Shown here: positions 1 to 6,833 of the stretch, one piece after another
Layout of the letters: the number at the start of each line of letters is the position of its first letter
Numbering within the stretch: position 1 is the stretch's first letter
From: Syntrophomonadaceae bacterium
GTDB lineage: Bacteria > Bacillota_B > Syntrophomonadia > Syntrophomonadales > Syntrophomonadaceae
Direction: 5' to 3'
Assembly (NCBI GenBank): GCA_030627145.1
Contig: DAOUSQ010000012.1
Location: forward strand, 1 to 13,129
Length of the DNA stretch: 13,129 bases
The notes under the pieces: generated by a model
The model's database searches: none
The model's input: only the letters and a program-made list of their open reading frames with translations
Told to the model about the DNA's origin: nothing
Made by a program: the position numbers and the translations under genes

Positions 1-393
1 GATAACATTAGGAGTAATTTCAATTACCTGCAGCACAAGGTTAAGATTTCTCTCCAGGCAGGTAGCATCGGTTACTACTACTGTAGCATCTGGATAGCCA
101 AAACAGATAAAATCGCGAGCCACTCTTTCATCCATAGAATTGGCAAACAAAGAATAAGTACCTGGCAAGTCCACCAGAATATATTTTTTATTATCAAAAT
201 TATATCTCCCCTGGGCCTGTAAAACAGTCTTACCAGGCCAGTTGCCCGTATGCTGCTTCATTCCTGTTAAATTATTGAAAATTGTGCTCTTTCCTGTATT
301 GGGGTTACCTGCAAGAGCAATTACTGCTTCTTCAGGTGAGTTCATAGTTATATTAAACTTTTCTCTTAAAGCGATTACATTATAATCACTCAT
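1..393 (-). CDS. feoB: FeoB ferrous iron transporter, N-terminal G domain (cut by window edge)
   Basis: FeoB is the inner-membrane ferrous iron importer; its cytosolic N-terminal domain is a G protein that gates transport. Only the first 131 codons are in the window and the frame runs open off the left edge. Visible G-protein motifs: G1 GNPNTGKST (residues 29-37), the switch segment TGNWPGKT (about 49-56), and G3 DLPG (75-78) followed by [13 protein letters not shown] near residue 109-117 is also typical of the family. The ATG start at 391-393 has GGAGGT 7 bases upstream, a near-ideal ribosome site. feoA lies 88 bp upstream on the same strand, so the two are probably one operon. The membrane part and the G4/G5 motifs lie outside the window. 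The identification is firm. Confidence 0.96.
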   Translation of the reverse strand, partial: MSDYNVIALREKFNITMNSPEEAVIALAGNPNTGKSTIFNNLTGMKQHTGNWPGKTVLQAQGRYNFDNKKYILVDLPGTYSLFANSMDERVARDFICFGYPDATVVVTDATCLERNLNLVLQVIEITPNVI

Positions 394-481
394 ATGATTT
401 ACCTCCAAAAACCTATAACTTTTATAAATCAATCTATTATAATGACGTCAACGTGACTCTTTACACAAATATTAAAAACTC

Positions 482-715
482 TCAATCTGGTTCAATCATT
501 ATGTTATCTGATTCATCTTTTCTCAGCGCTATAAGCGTATCCCTTATTAAATAGGCAATTGGATTTCCTGCCGGGCTTTGCCTGATACTCTGAACACTGC
601 TGCCCGGAATGAAACCCAGATCAAAAAGACGACGCCTTGTCGAACCTTTTGCTGTAACACTAATAATAGTCCCAGTTTTTCTAACCGGTAATTTAGTTAA
701 TTTAATAAATACCAC
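482..715 (-). CDS. feoA: FeoA, small SH3-like partner of FeoB
   Basis: A 77-residue protein with the FeoA pattern: a short beta-rich domain, basic RRRLFDLGFIPGS near residues 27-39 (the family usually reads R-L-x-x-L-G-hydrophobic-x-P-G), and a C-terminal stretch around LIRDTLIALRKDE. FeoA is a cytosolic SH3-fold accessory factor needed for FeoB function. It precedes feoB on the minus strand with an 88 bp gap. The start is uncertain. The GTG at 713-715 is the only NTG in reach, and the purine-rich GGGAGGGA site directly abuts it, closer than normal spacing. No ATG or GTG occurs further upstream before the in-frame stop, so either this GTG is used despite the spacing or a rarer codon just inside serves. 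A DtxR-like operator lies about 35 bp upstream. Confidence 0.92.
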   Translation of the reverse strand: MVFIKLTKLPVRKTGTIISVTAKGSTRRRLFDLGFIPGSSVQSIRQSPAGNPIAYLIRDTLIALRKDESDNIMIEPD

Positions 716-749
716 TCCCTCCCAATATAATTTTACGAGACTAATAAAG

Positions 750-768
750 TTAGATTAGGCTAAGAAAT
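750..768. promoter_or_regulatory. DtxR/IdeR-like iron-repressor operator upstream of feoAB
   Basis: The 19-mer TTAGATTAGGCTAAGAAAT matches the classical DtxR/IdeR consensus TTAGGTTAGGCTAACCTAA at 14 of 19 positions, counted by eye. It contains the symmetric core TTAG-G-CTAA (755-763). It sits about 35 bp upstream of the feoA start, the expected place for an Fe(II)-dependent repressor controlling ferrous iron uptake. No regulator gene is in the window, so the assignment rests on the sequence match and the location. Confidence 0.55.
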
Positions 769-1009
769 ATCTTCTAATAATTTATAATAAGCAGACAGGG
801 TAGCAGTTGTTACTCCTCAGGGATGATTTAAAATTCTGGTAAAAAATCACTTACCTTTAATACCTTTTTTTCAGTCGTTGATAAAATTATTTTTAGCTTA
901 AAATGGGAAAAGCATATAATATAAACAAAGGGGCTTCTAATTTATTTCTCTACACACGGTTTGTTACAGGACTTTTAACAGACCTGGTTAAAAATAATTA
1001 ATATATTAC

Positions 1010-1228
1010 TCAACTTACGTAGTTGATAGTACCCAATTTGTAGTAATAGTAAAGTATGAAAGTTTATTGAGAGTAATATATAAGGAGTTTTTGTAGGTAA
1101 GAGTTTTCTGAATTCACTGGATATTCGCCTCACACCTTACTCCTAACTCTTCACCTATAACTTAAATAATTCTTTTTATGGAACAGTAATATTGTTTTGT
1201 CAAGTTCGAAAATTATATATATCATTAA
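1010..1228 (+). repeat. Dispersed intergenic repeat, copy 1 (short form)
   Basis: Shortest of three related copies (the others are 7072-7395, inverted, and 10648-10981). From left to right it has: TCAACTT with AGTTGA downstream forming an inverted repeat; an A/T-rich arm sharing AATTTG, AGTAATA and TAAAGTATG with copy 2; the conserved core with TTTTCTGAATTCA; five heptamers in exact register (TCACACC, TTACTCC, TAACTCT, TCACCTA, TAACTTA at 1130-1164); then TTTTTATGGAA and a tail with TCAAGT-CGAAA shared with copy 2. The long heptamer array of the other copies is missing here. Borders are approximate because the tails diverge gradually. Confidence 0.8.
1197..1225 (+). promoter_or_regulatory. 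Possible sigma-A promoter of the radical SAM gene, inside the repeat tail
   Basis: TTGTCA (1197-1202), a 17 bp spacer, then TATCAT (1220-1225); each hexamer matches the consensus at 5 of 6 positions. Transcription would begin only just before the ribosome site at about 1232, giving a very short leader, so this is tentative. The hexamers fall in the right-hand tail of repeat copy 1. Confidence 0.3.
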
Positions 1229-1246
1229 GACAGGAGGTTAGATATC

Positions 1247-2197
1247 ATGAAAAGTTTTGGTCCGATTCCATCGCGAAGATTGGAACGCAGCCTGGGGATA
1301 AATAACATCCCTCCTAAGATTTGCAGTTATTCATGTGTTTACTGCCAGCAGGGATATTCCACTAAAATGCAATTAGAAAGACAGTCCTTCTATAGTCCTG
1401 ATGAAATATTCCAGGAAGTTAAAGAAAGAATTGAAAGACTTAACGCTGCAGGCGAAATGATAGATTATCTCTCATTTGTACCCGATGGAGAACCTACGCT
1501 GGATATTAACCTGGGACAGGAAATTTCTTTACTAAGAGCTCTGAATATAAAAATAGCAGTCATAACCAATGCTTCTCTTATATGGAAACAGGATATTAGT
1601 GATGAATTAAAAAAAGCTGACTGGGTCTCTGTTAAAATAGATGCAGTAGATGAAAATATATGGCGCAAAATTGATCATCCTGTAAAAGAATTATCTTTAG
1701 GTACTATCCTTGAAGGAATATTTGAGTTTTCACAGGAATTTGAAGGTGAACTGGTTACAGAAACTATGCTGGTAAAAGGTATTAATGATAAAGCAAGCTG
1801 CTTAGAAAATACGGCCAGTTTTATAGCCAGAGTGAAACCGGCAAAAGCTTACCTGTCCATCCCAACCAGACCACCGGCAGATAAAAAAGTACAAATACCT
1901 GACGAAAATACGATAAACACCGCTTATCAAATTTTCACCAGACATATTAATAAAGTTGAATATCTCATAGGTTATGAGGGTAATGATTTTGCCTTTTCCG
2001 GAAATACAGAAGAAGACATTTTGAGTATTACATCGGTTCATCCCATGCGAGAAGATGCTGTTAAAGAATTTTTGGCAAAAGCGGGCGCTGATTGGGATAT
2101 AATAACCAGACTGATAGAAGAAAAAAAACTGGTCGAATTAAATTTTGATGGTAATATGTTTTATATGAGAAAACTCTATGAAACATATAAAAGGTAA
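1247..2197 (+). CDS. Radical SAM protein, COG0731 type (Fe-S oxidoreductase)
   Basis: A 316-residue radical SAM enzyme. The [4Fe-4S] cluster motif is CSYSCVYC (Cys26, Cys30, Cys33), the canonical CX3CX2C that binds S-adenosylmethionine. Other family features are N-terminal FGPIPSRRLERSLGI, a GEPTLD segment for the SAM amino group near residue 81, ITNAS at about 106, and SVKIDA at about 127. The C-terminal 50 or so residues (from HPMREDAV) look like a small winged-helix appendage, also seen in this group. Relatives are usually annotated as radical SAM protein, with distant similarity to the archaeal wyosine enzyme Taw1; the substrate is unknown. The ATG has AGGAGGT 9 bases upstream. It stands alone on the plus strand; the next downstream sequence is a decayed CoA-transferase. 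The class is certain, the reaction unknown. Confidence 0.9.
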   Translation: MKSFGPIPSRRLERSLGINNIPPKICSYSCVYCQQGYSTKMQLERQSFYSPDEIFQEVKERIERLNAAGEMIDYLSFVPDGEPTLDINLGQEISLLRALNIKIAVITNASLIWKQDISDELKKADWVSVKIDAVDENIWRKIDHPVKELSLGTILEGIFEFSQEFEGELVTETMLVKGINDKASCLENTASFIARVKPAKAYLSIPTRPPADKKVQIPDENTINTAYQIFTRHINKVEYLIGYEGNDFAFSGNTEEDILSITSVHPMREDAVKEFLAKAGADWDIITRLIEEKKLVELNFDGNMFYMRKLYETYKR

Positions 2198-2309
2198 TAA
2201 ATCAGCAAATATCTATGCAAAAGATATTGATATTACTATACTGGAGGTACATGAATGGAAGGTATTCTACCTGCTTGTTGCCAAAGATATACCCTTAGTC
2301 GTTTGCTGA

Positions 2310-2641
2310 CTGGTATATTTATTTTCCTTACCCGCTCTAATACTAGTACATCCTACGGAATTAGAAACACAAAATGCTAAACATATTATAAGTAAAATAA
2401 AAAATGTCTCCTGTCTTCAACTTGGCACAGGGGGTATTCCTAAGACTATTGGATCAATGGTAACTGCATCAGATTTAAAAGCCCTGGAATTTCATAGTCT
2501 GAAATGTATGCAGATGTATTTATGGAACTGACAATGACAGAAAAATTTACTGTAACCAGAAATAATATTGATAGATTTAAACAGGTTTTTATTTTTGCTT
2601 TTGGTAGTCAAAATTACATGAATTATTTACTATATTTATAG
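2310..2641 (+). pseudogene. Remnant of an acetyl-CoA hydrolase/CoA-transferase family gene
   Basis: Two reading frames, joined by a one-base frameshift near 2497-2501, together spell the central part of a CoA-transferase of the Cat1 / 4-hydroxybutyrate or butyryl-CoA:acetate type. Frame 1 gives HPTELETQNAKHI, then CLQLGTGGIPKTIGSMV, then SDLKALEFHS (stop at 2529-2531). Frame 2 continues with EMYADVFMELTMTEKFT and NNIDRFKQVFIFAFGSQNY (stop at 2639-2641). In intact relatives these blocks read roughly QLGIGGIPNAVG, SDLKDLGVHTEMY and KNIDRGKQV-FALGS, in the same order. Both ends are missing: an in-frame TGA at 2307-2309 closes the left side, and nothing recognisable follows 2641. No start codon or ribosome site. 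Weak traces may extend left to about 2222. Confidence 0.72.
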
Positions 2642-2698
2642 GATATTCTTTATATTATGCCGAATTTATTATTGTTCATAATAATAGTGAAAGGGTGA

Positions 2699-3454
2699 TT
2701 GACTCTGAAATCCGGTGGGAGGTTAATAATGTTGAGTGGACCATCATGTGTGGGTAAAGGTCCTCTATGCCAGGCATTAAAACTATTCTATCCAGAATTG
2801 GAAGAGAACTTTCAGAAACTGGTTTTGTATAATAGCCGTGCTCCTCGCCCAGGGGAAGTTGAAGGTATAGATTACCACTTCCGGTCTCGGAAGGAAATAG
2901 AGACATTAGGAAAAAAAGAAGACTTTATTGCACTGGATGTTCGAGGTGATTTACAGGGCTTTGATTTAAAAGAACTCTGGACGGTTCTAGACAACGGAAA
3001 AGATGCTTTTTTTGAAGGAAATCCCTTTGTACCACAGGCTATATGGAGTCTACCATATATGGCTGAGGTGCCAATGCTTAAGATATTTCTCTCCCCGTTA
3101 TCAAAAAATGAAATCATCTGGTTAAAAGAACGTTCCCATGATCTTTCCAGCCTGTTAATTGATATAATGCGCCGTAAACTACTGCGGCGAACCAAACAGC
3201 AAAAAGGTTTATTATCTCTTTTAGACCTGGAAAACATCGAAAAACGAGCCCAAAGTGCCCCCCTGGAATTGCAGCTTGCCTGGCAATTTGACTGGGTAAT
3301 CCCCAATCACGATGGAGAAGATAGTGAAAACTGGAATGCTTTTTATTACCCGATTGGTGACGCCAATAAGACCTTGCTGAGTTTTGTAGCTATATTAACA
3401 GGCAAAGACTCTCATAAAGCTGAACAGTGGAAACATGGCCTGTGGCCTGAATAA
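2699..3454 (+). CDS. Guanylate-kinase-like P-loop protein with altered P-loop
   Basis: A 251-residue protein with the guanylate kinase fold signature: strand GRLIMLSG, P-loop GPSCVGKGP (residues 14-22), and the GMP-binding segment NSRAPRPGEVEGIDYHF (45-61), which matches the TTRxPRPGEVxGxxYxF block of true guanylate kinases. Near the C-terminus, RAQSAPLELQLAWQFDWVIPN resembles the end of the kinase core. Differences: Gly to Cys at P-loop position 17, and Pro22 where GKGT or GKST normally supplies the hydroxyl contacting Mg-ATP. It is also about 45 residues longer than typical Gmk. The substrate is therefore open, and a housekeeping gmk role is doubtful. Start: TTG at 2699, preceded by AAAGGGTGAT, keeps the whole first strand. 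An ATG at 2729 has GGGAGG before it but would cut into that strand. No obvious operon partner. Confidence 0.8.
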   Translation: MTLKSGGRLIMLSGPSCVGKGPLCQALKLFYPELEENFQKLVLYNSRAPRPGEVEGIDYHFRSRKEIETLGKKEDFIALDVRGDLQGFDLKELWTVLDNGKDAFFEGNPFVPQAIWSLPYMAEVPMLKIFLSPLSKNEIIWLKERSHDLSSLLIDIMRRKLLRRTKQQKGLLSLLDLENIEKRAQSAPLELQLAWQFDWVIPNHDGEDSENWNAFYYPIGDANKTLLSFVAILTGKDSHKAEQWKHGLWPE

Positions 3455-3499
3455 TTAACAGATATAATACTGCAAAACTTAAATCTGGTTTTTCAACTA

Positions 3500-3791
3500 T
3501 TTTGAAAACCACATTAAAGGTAGCTCCAGTAGAATTGGTTTCAACCTTTATTGAAACATTGTGCCTGGCAGCAATACTATAGCATACTGGCAGACCTAAT
3601 CCTGTCCATGAGCTTTCGTTGTTAGAAAAGGCTTTCCAATATTTTCTAGTACATCAGGATCAACCCCCTGTCCTTCATCTTGTATTAATAAGATTACTTT
3701 GTCGCCATCTTTGTATGTTCTTATAATCAAATTCCCGCCTTCAGATATTGCTTCCAGGCCGCTTACGAACGAGGTTAAGAAAGAGTTGACA
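3500..3791 (-). pseudogene. Remnant of a sensor histidine kinase ATPase domain, frameshifted twice
   Basis: Read on the minus strand, three frames in order give a HATPase_c domain: CQLFLNLVR (N-box start); after a frameshift at about 3758-3767, GLEAISEGGNLIIRTY, LLIQDEGQGVDPDVL (G1 box) and IGKPFLTTKAHG (F box); after a second shift near 3602-3608, TGLGLPVCYSIAARHNVSI (G2 box) and GATFNVVFKI. The order and spacing match sporulation- or nitrogen-type kinases, in which FTTKxxGTGLGL and CYSIAxRHN are typical. The sensor and histidine-containing regions are absent. The terminal frame runs on without a stop into the convergent kinase-like gene. Clearly decayed. Confidence 0.75.
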
Positions 3792-3909
3792 GTACGAAAA
3801 TGTACGGTGCCAGGAAAGCTGCAATTGTCAGAGCAATAGTCCATAAAGCCGCTCTCATTGAAGTGTACCCCGATACAAGCAGATACACTACAGCAATAAT
3901 TTGTAAATG
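3792..3909 (-). pseudogene. Membrane-protein fragment resembling a TRAP-type fused permease
   Basis: Directly upstream (minus strand) of the kinase remnant, a frame bounded by stops at 3910-3912 and 3775-3777 reads IIAVVYLLVSGYTSMRAALW, then a hydrophobic run ending about APYIFVL. The YLLVSGYTxMRAALW block reminds me of the middle of TRAP transporter 4TM/12TM fused permeases, but this is from memory of the family and only about 35 residues remain. No start codon. It joins the kinase remnant within a few bases, so two unrelated genes appear to have been brought together by deletion. Confidence 0.4.
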
Positions 3910-4025
3910 CTACAATTTATGGTAGCCTACCAACTTGAAAAAATGGAGGTGAAAATAAAGACGAGCGATCCGTGATACCATAAGTGTCATGGGAGTTTTT
4001 ATCATTAAAATATGATTTTACAGTT

Positions 4026-5030
4026 TCATCTTCCCATAATAAAATCAATGGCCTTTCCACAATTACTGCACCGTTTATCTTTTATACCACATATTTCTAC
4101 CCTGAAATAATTCCTTCTTATTAAGACATTCCCGCAGTCGGGGCAACAGGTATTATTGTCTTCTCCTGCCAGATTGCCAATGTAAACAAAATTTAAATAT
4201 TTATGGGCTATCTCCCGGGCCTTATAAAGAACTTCTGCCGGCGTAGGAAGAATATCGTTCATTTTATAACTTGGATGATACCTGTTTAAATGTAAAGGTA
4301 TATTTTTATCAATTTCCGCAAGCCATTTACACAGTTCTTTTATCTCATTACTACTGTCATTCTTACCCGGTATAAGTAGAGTGGTAACTTCAACATGAGC
4401 CTTTCCTACCAGGTTTTCCACAGTTCTCAACACTGGCTGTAAACTCCCACGACAAATTTGGCGATAGAAATCTTCATTAAAAGCCTTAACATCTATATTA
4501 GCAGCATCAATAAAAGGCAGAAGTTTCTGCAATGGGGCTTTTTCCAGGTACCCATTGCTGACCAGAACAGTTTTTAGCCCTTTTTCCTTTAACATGGGAG
4601 CAACATCTGCTATATATTCATACCATACGGACGGTTCATTATAAGTAAATGCCACTCCAATTGAGCCATCTTTTCTGGCTTCTTCTGCTATCTTTACCAG
4701 GGATTCAGGCTTTGTATAATGAGAAGCAGGAGTCCCGTGTGCAATAGAATAATTCTGGCAAAACAGGCATTCAAAATTACAACCAAAAGTACCCACCGAA
4801 AGAATAGACTCTCCCGGGTGGTAATGAAAGAGTGGTTTTTTTTCTACTGGATCAAGGGCAATTGACGATATTTCACCGTAATTAGTAGTAACTAACACGC
4901 CATCGTTATTTTTCCTGACCCGGCACAGTCCAGTTTGTCCTTCTTTTAACCTGCAGTGATGTGGGCAAAGTTGACAGCGAACGTAACTAACCTCAATTTT
5001 CTCATAATACGCAGCTTCAATTTCAGACAT
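4026..5030 (-). CDS. amrS: AmrS-type radical SAM enzyme (AmmeMemoRadiSam system; PflA-like)
   Basis: A 334-residue radical SAM protein related to pyruvate formate-lyase activating enzymes. The cluster motif is CNFECLFC (Cys84, Cys88, Cys91). The N-terminus carries a cysteine-rich block RCQLCPHHCRLKEGQTGLC (18-36), typical of the AmmeMemoRadiSam group. FHYHPGESILSVGTFGC leads into the cluster, and VTTLLIPGKND and HLNRYHPSYKM follow in the barrel. The C-terminal 40 residues form a probable zinc ribbon (CPDCG at 296-300, CSNCG at 321-325). The partners that name the system, AMMECR1 and Memo, are not in this window. ATG at 5028-5030 has AAAGGTGAGG upstream with a long spacer. Downstream lies only gene debris, so it appears to be transcribed alone. 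The family is sure; its product is not visible from sequence. Confidence 0.88.
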   Translation of the reverse strand: MSEIEAAYYEKIEVSYVRCQLCPHHCRLKEGQTGLCRVRKNNDGVLVTTNYGEISSIALDPVEKKPLFHYHPGESILSVGTFGCNFECLFCQNYSIAHGTPASHYTKPESLVKIAEEARKDGSIGVAFTYNEPSVWYEYIADVAPMLKEKGLKTVLVSNGYLEKAPLQKLLPFIDAANIDVKAFNEDFYRQICRGSLQPVLRTVENLVGKAHVEVTTLLIPGKNDSSNEIKELCKWLAEIDKNIPLHLNRYHPSYKMNDILPTPAEVLYKAREIAHKYLNFVYIGNLAGEDNNTCCPDCGNVLIRRNYFRVEICGIKDKRCSNCGKAIDFIMGR

Positions 5031-5263
5031 ATTTTAAAACCTCACCTTTAGTATTTACCAAATTAATCACCTGAATTTTTAATGGCAAAAACCAAACATA
5101 CTTTTCAACTATTTACATTCGATTATTAAATTATAATTCCTTCCTGCATCTCATCTCAACCCGCCGTTCCCAAAAATAAACCAGCAAAGAAAAATTTAAC
5201 ATTTGAATTGCAACTTCTAAAAAGCCGATAATGTCATAACATAACGGTATTTTGTATAAATAA

Positions 5264-5380
5264 GACCCTCAATTGATCCTGGTCCTGCTGCAGCTGCTCT
5301 TATTAGGTATTACCTTTGATATACATAATTATCCCCGTATTCAGGATGCTCTAGTATTTTCCTTCCAGCTATTTCTCTAA
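5264..5380 (+). pseudogene. Hydrophobic coding-like fragment, origin unknown
   Basis: An open stretch of 38 codons between TAA at 5261 and TAA at 5378 reads as one membrane helix (LILVLLQLLLLGIT) followed by FDIHNYPRIQDALVFSFQLF. There is no start codon or ribosome site. The amphipathic pattern looks like part of a membrane protein, but I recognise no family and chance is possible. Confidence 0.25.
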
Positions 5381-5475
5381 TTTATTCTGGGATATTAATT
5401 ATACTGCAGAAAATAAAAAAGCGGCTTCTAATTAACTTGATTAAATTCCGTTTTTTTAAAAGAGTTTTTTTAGTA

Positions 5476-5731
5476 TTATCGCCATATTTTGACATTTGAC
5501 ACGATAAAAAGAAAACTCACTTGGTATGAGTAAATATCGAGTTGAAGTTCTTTGTTATTCAAATGCCCGACCAACCTTCTAGGAAGCGAAAATCCGAAAG
5601 ACTTAATGTCTGCCTCCGGAGCTTAAGTTTTCCCTCTTGGTGAATTCGTCTTTAGCTTTTGACCATATGTCTTCTGTCACTTCAATTCGCGGGATTTTAT
5701 TAGATGTTTTTGATACCGTTCCTTTAAAGGC
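5476..5731 (-). pseudogene. Coding-like tail after the lipoprotein stop, unknown family
   Basis: Immediately after the lipoprotein TGA (5732-5734) the same frame continues open for about 42 codons (KIPRIEVTEDIWSKAKDEF among them) to a TAA near 5605. A second frame, open to 5476, then continues with DIKSFGFSLPRRLVGHLNN and KELQLDIYSYQVSF. Both read like real protein rather than random A/T-rich translation. It may be the wreck of a separate gene that ended up downstream of the lipoprotein, or the lost C-terminus of a longer one. Family not recognised. Confidence 0.35.
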
Positions 5732-6262
5732 TCACAATGCTGTATCTACATCTTCAATTAATTTTCCATCCTTAAAACTCACTTTTCTTGCAAAGCTGTC
5801 ATTGGCTATATTCCCGTTCATATCGTAATACTTTCCATTCTTTTGGTAATAATGTACATCTCCTCCCCAAAACCAATCTTTTTCACCTTCAAGAGCATAT
5901 TGAGCATAGAAAACAATCACTCTATCTTCTTTTTTTAAAGGAATTTTTGATTGAGGTATTTGATTGGAGAGTCTAAAAGTCACTATTTCACCAGGTTTAA
6001 AAGGGAAGTTTGGATTATCTACTGGGTCTGCACCAGCTTGATAATTCTTTTCAACTTCTATAGTCACTGATTGTACTTGTTTTGAGTTGATTTCTAAATT
6101 AGTTATAGTTCCACGACTATATCGCGCTCTTGAGATTACTTCCCAATTTGAACTATTTGGTTGTCCTTCTTGTTTTAATTGAGCATCATTTTCTCTATCT
6201 ACACAACCAAACAGAGAAAAACTTAACAATAAAATAAGAGCAAACAAAAATAGCTTTTTCAC
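5732..6262 (-). CDS. Predicted lipoprotein of unknown function
   Basis: A 176-residue secreted lipoprotein. The N-terminus MKK plus a hydrophobic run ending in the lipobox LFGC (Cys20) predicts signal peptidase II cleavage and attachment of Cys20 to the outer face of the membrane. The mature part is hydrophilic, with a probable beta-rich domain: RARYSRGTITNLEI, VTIEVEKNYQAGADPVDNP, FKPGEIVTFRL and RVIVFYAQYALEGEKDWFW. I do not recognise the family; the pattern of a small beta-barrel carrying a PGEIVTFRL-type strand is seen in several unrelated extracellular domains. The start is GTG at 6260-6262 with GGAGG about 10 bases upstream. It is followed by an in-frame coding-like tail after its TGA, so the C-terminus may have been longer once. 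The small membrane gene at 6436-6759 lies upstream on the same strand with a 173 bp gap. Confidence 0.72.
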   Translation of the reverse strand: MKKLFLFALILLLSFSLFGCVDRENDAQLKQEGQPNSSNWEVISRARYSRGTITNLEINSKQVQSVTIEVEKNYQAGADPVDNPNFPFKPGEIVTFRLSNQIPQSKIPLKKEDRVIVFYAQYALEGEKDWFWGGDVHYYQKNGKYYDMNGNIANDSFARKVSFKDGKLIEDVDTAL

Positions 6263-6435
6263 GTTATTGTTACCTCCGGTAAAATTTTTCCTTAACTTAC
6301 TAGACGGAAAAAGCCTCTCCTTGGTTCCATCTTACTAACTTCAACAACCGGTAGTAATGACTTTTCGCTTCACAAGTTTCTCCTCTGTCTCCTATAAAAC
6401 AGTAAAAACGGACACAACATTCTGCTTTCAAGTTG

Positions 6436-6759
6436 TTACAATTTAGAGTGACTACATATCCGGGTAAGGACTCCGCTAATTATGGTAAAACCAATGCTAA
6501 CAATCGCAACGGAAGCAACAAAGTTTCCCCATAAAATTCGCGTAGGGTTCTCCCAGGGGCTCAGAATTATAAGCTTGTGCGGAAACCATTCCTCTGGGGG
6601 TTGCAACCAACTATCTTGCTGAATAAAAGATAGTGGAGCACCAAAACGGAGATTATTAAGTTGGCTAGGTTCAGTTACTGTCACAGAAATAATTAATGGT
6701 GTTATCCCCACTATTATCAGACTGATAATTATAGTAATAGTAATAGTTCTCAAGCTCAA
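6436..6759 (-). CDS. Small membrane protein, two predicted helices, unknown function
   Basis: A 107-residue protein with a hydrophobic helix near the N-terminus (TITIIISLIIVGITPLIISV), a roughly 50-residue polar, Trp/Pro-rich loop (SWLQPPEEWFPHKLIIL, SPWENPTRILWG), and a second helix (FVASVAIVSIGFTIISGVL). No family recognised. The reading frame can be opened at GTG 6766-6768, but that codon is part of the AGAGGTG ribosome site. TTG at 6757-6759, 6 bases after it, is the better start and is used here. A CTGAGT/ACTCAG inverted repeat (6785-6806) and a possible promoter (6834-6862) lie upstream. The lipoprotein gene follows on the same strand, perhaps in one transcript. Good ribosome spacing and membrane topology support a real gene, but evidence is limited. 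Confidence 0.55.
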   Translation of the reverse strand: MSLRTITITIIISLIIVGITPLIISVTVTEPSQLNNLRFGAPLSFIQQDSWLQPPEEWFPHKLIILSPWENPTRILWGNFVASVAIVSIGFTIISGVLTRICSHSKL

Positions 6760-6784
6760 AATACTCACCTCTTAATGTTAATGA

Positions 6785-6806
6785 CTGAGTAAACATCATA
6801 ACTCAG
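6785..6806. promoter_or_regulatory. Perfect inverted repeat CTGAGT-N10-ACTCAG upstream of the small membrane gene
   Basis: A 6 bp perfect inverted repeat with a 10-base centre, 26 bp upstream of the proposed start at 6759 and downstream of the candidate promoter. Its place suits an operator or a leader hairpin. No known regulator consensus matched. Confidence 0.35.
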
Positions 6807-6833
6807 ATATTTTTCTATTCGCTATCTGTAAAC

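Larger units (their letters stand above)
716..1246. other. Gene-free divergent region between feoA and the radical SAM gene
   Basis: No open frame of credible length or coding character is seen on either strand. The left part carries the feoA leader and a DtxR-like operator (750-768). The stretch from about 770 to 1009 is A/T-rich with no structure I can name; a TATAAT-like hexamer at 915-920 has no fitting -35. The right part is dispersed repeat copy 1, which runs almost to the ribosome site of the radical SAM gene. Confidence 0.7.
5031..5731. other. Gene-free 700 bp stretch with coding-like debris
   Basis: No intact gene on either strand. Two pieces look once-coding and are listed separately (5264-5380 plus; 5476-5731 minus). 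The part from 5031 to about 5260 is A/T-rich leader of the minus-strand radical SAM gene with no clear promoter or hairpin. T-runs at about 5450-5470 have no stem next to them, so I do not call a terminator. Confidence 0.6.

Noticed and set aside
396..481. TGACGTCA palindrome (about 443-450) between feoA and feoB as a regulator site
   Set aside because: A single 8-base palindrome inside an operon gap, with no consensus I know for this context.
878..904. TTGATA / TAAAAT as a promoter
   Set aside because: The spacer is only 15 bp and no gene starts within a sensible distance.
2872..3306. 144-codon open frame on the minus strand opposite the guanylate-kinase-like gene
   Set aside because: It is antisense to a gene with clear family motifs, has no ribosome site, and its translation is of low-complexity Ser/Arg type.
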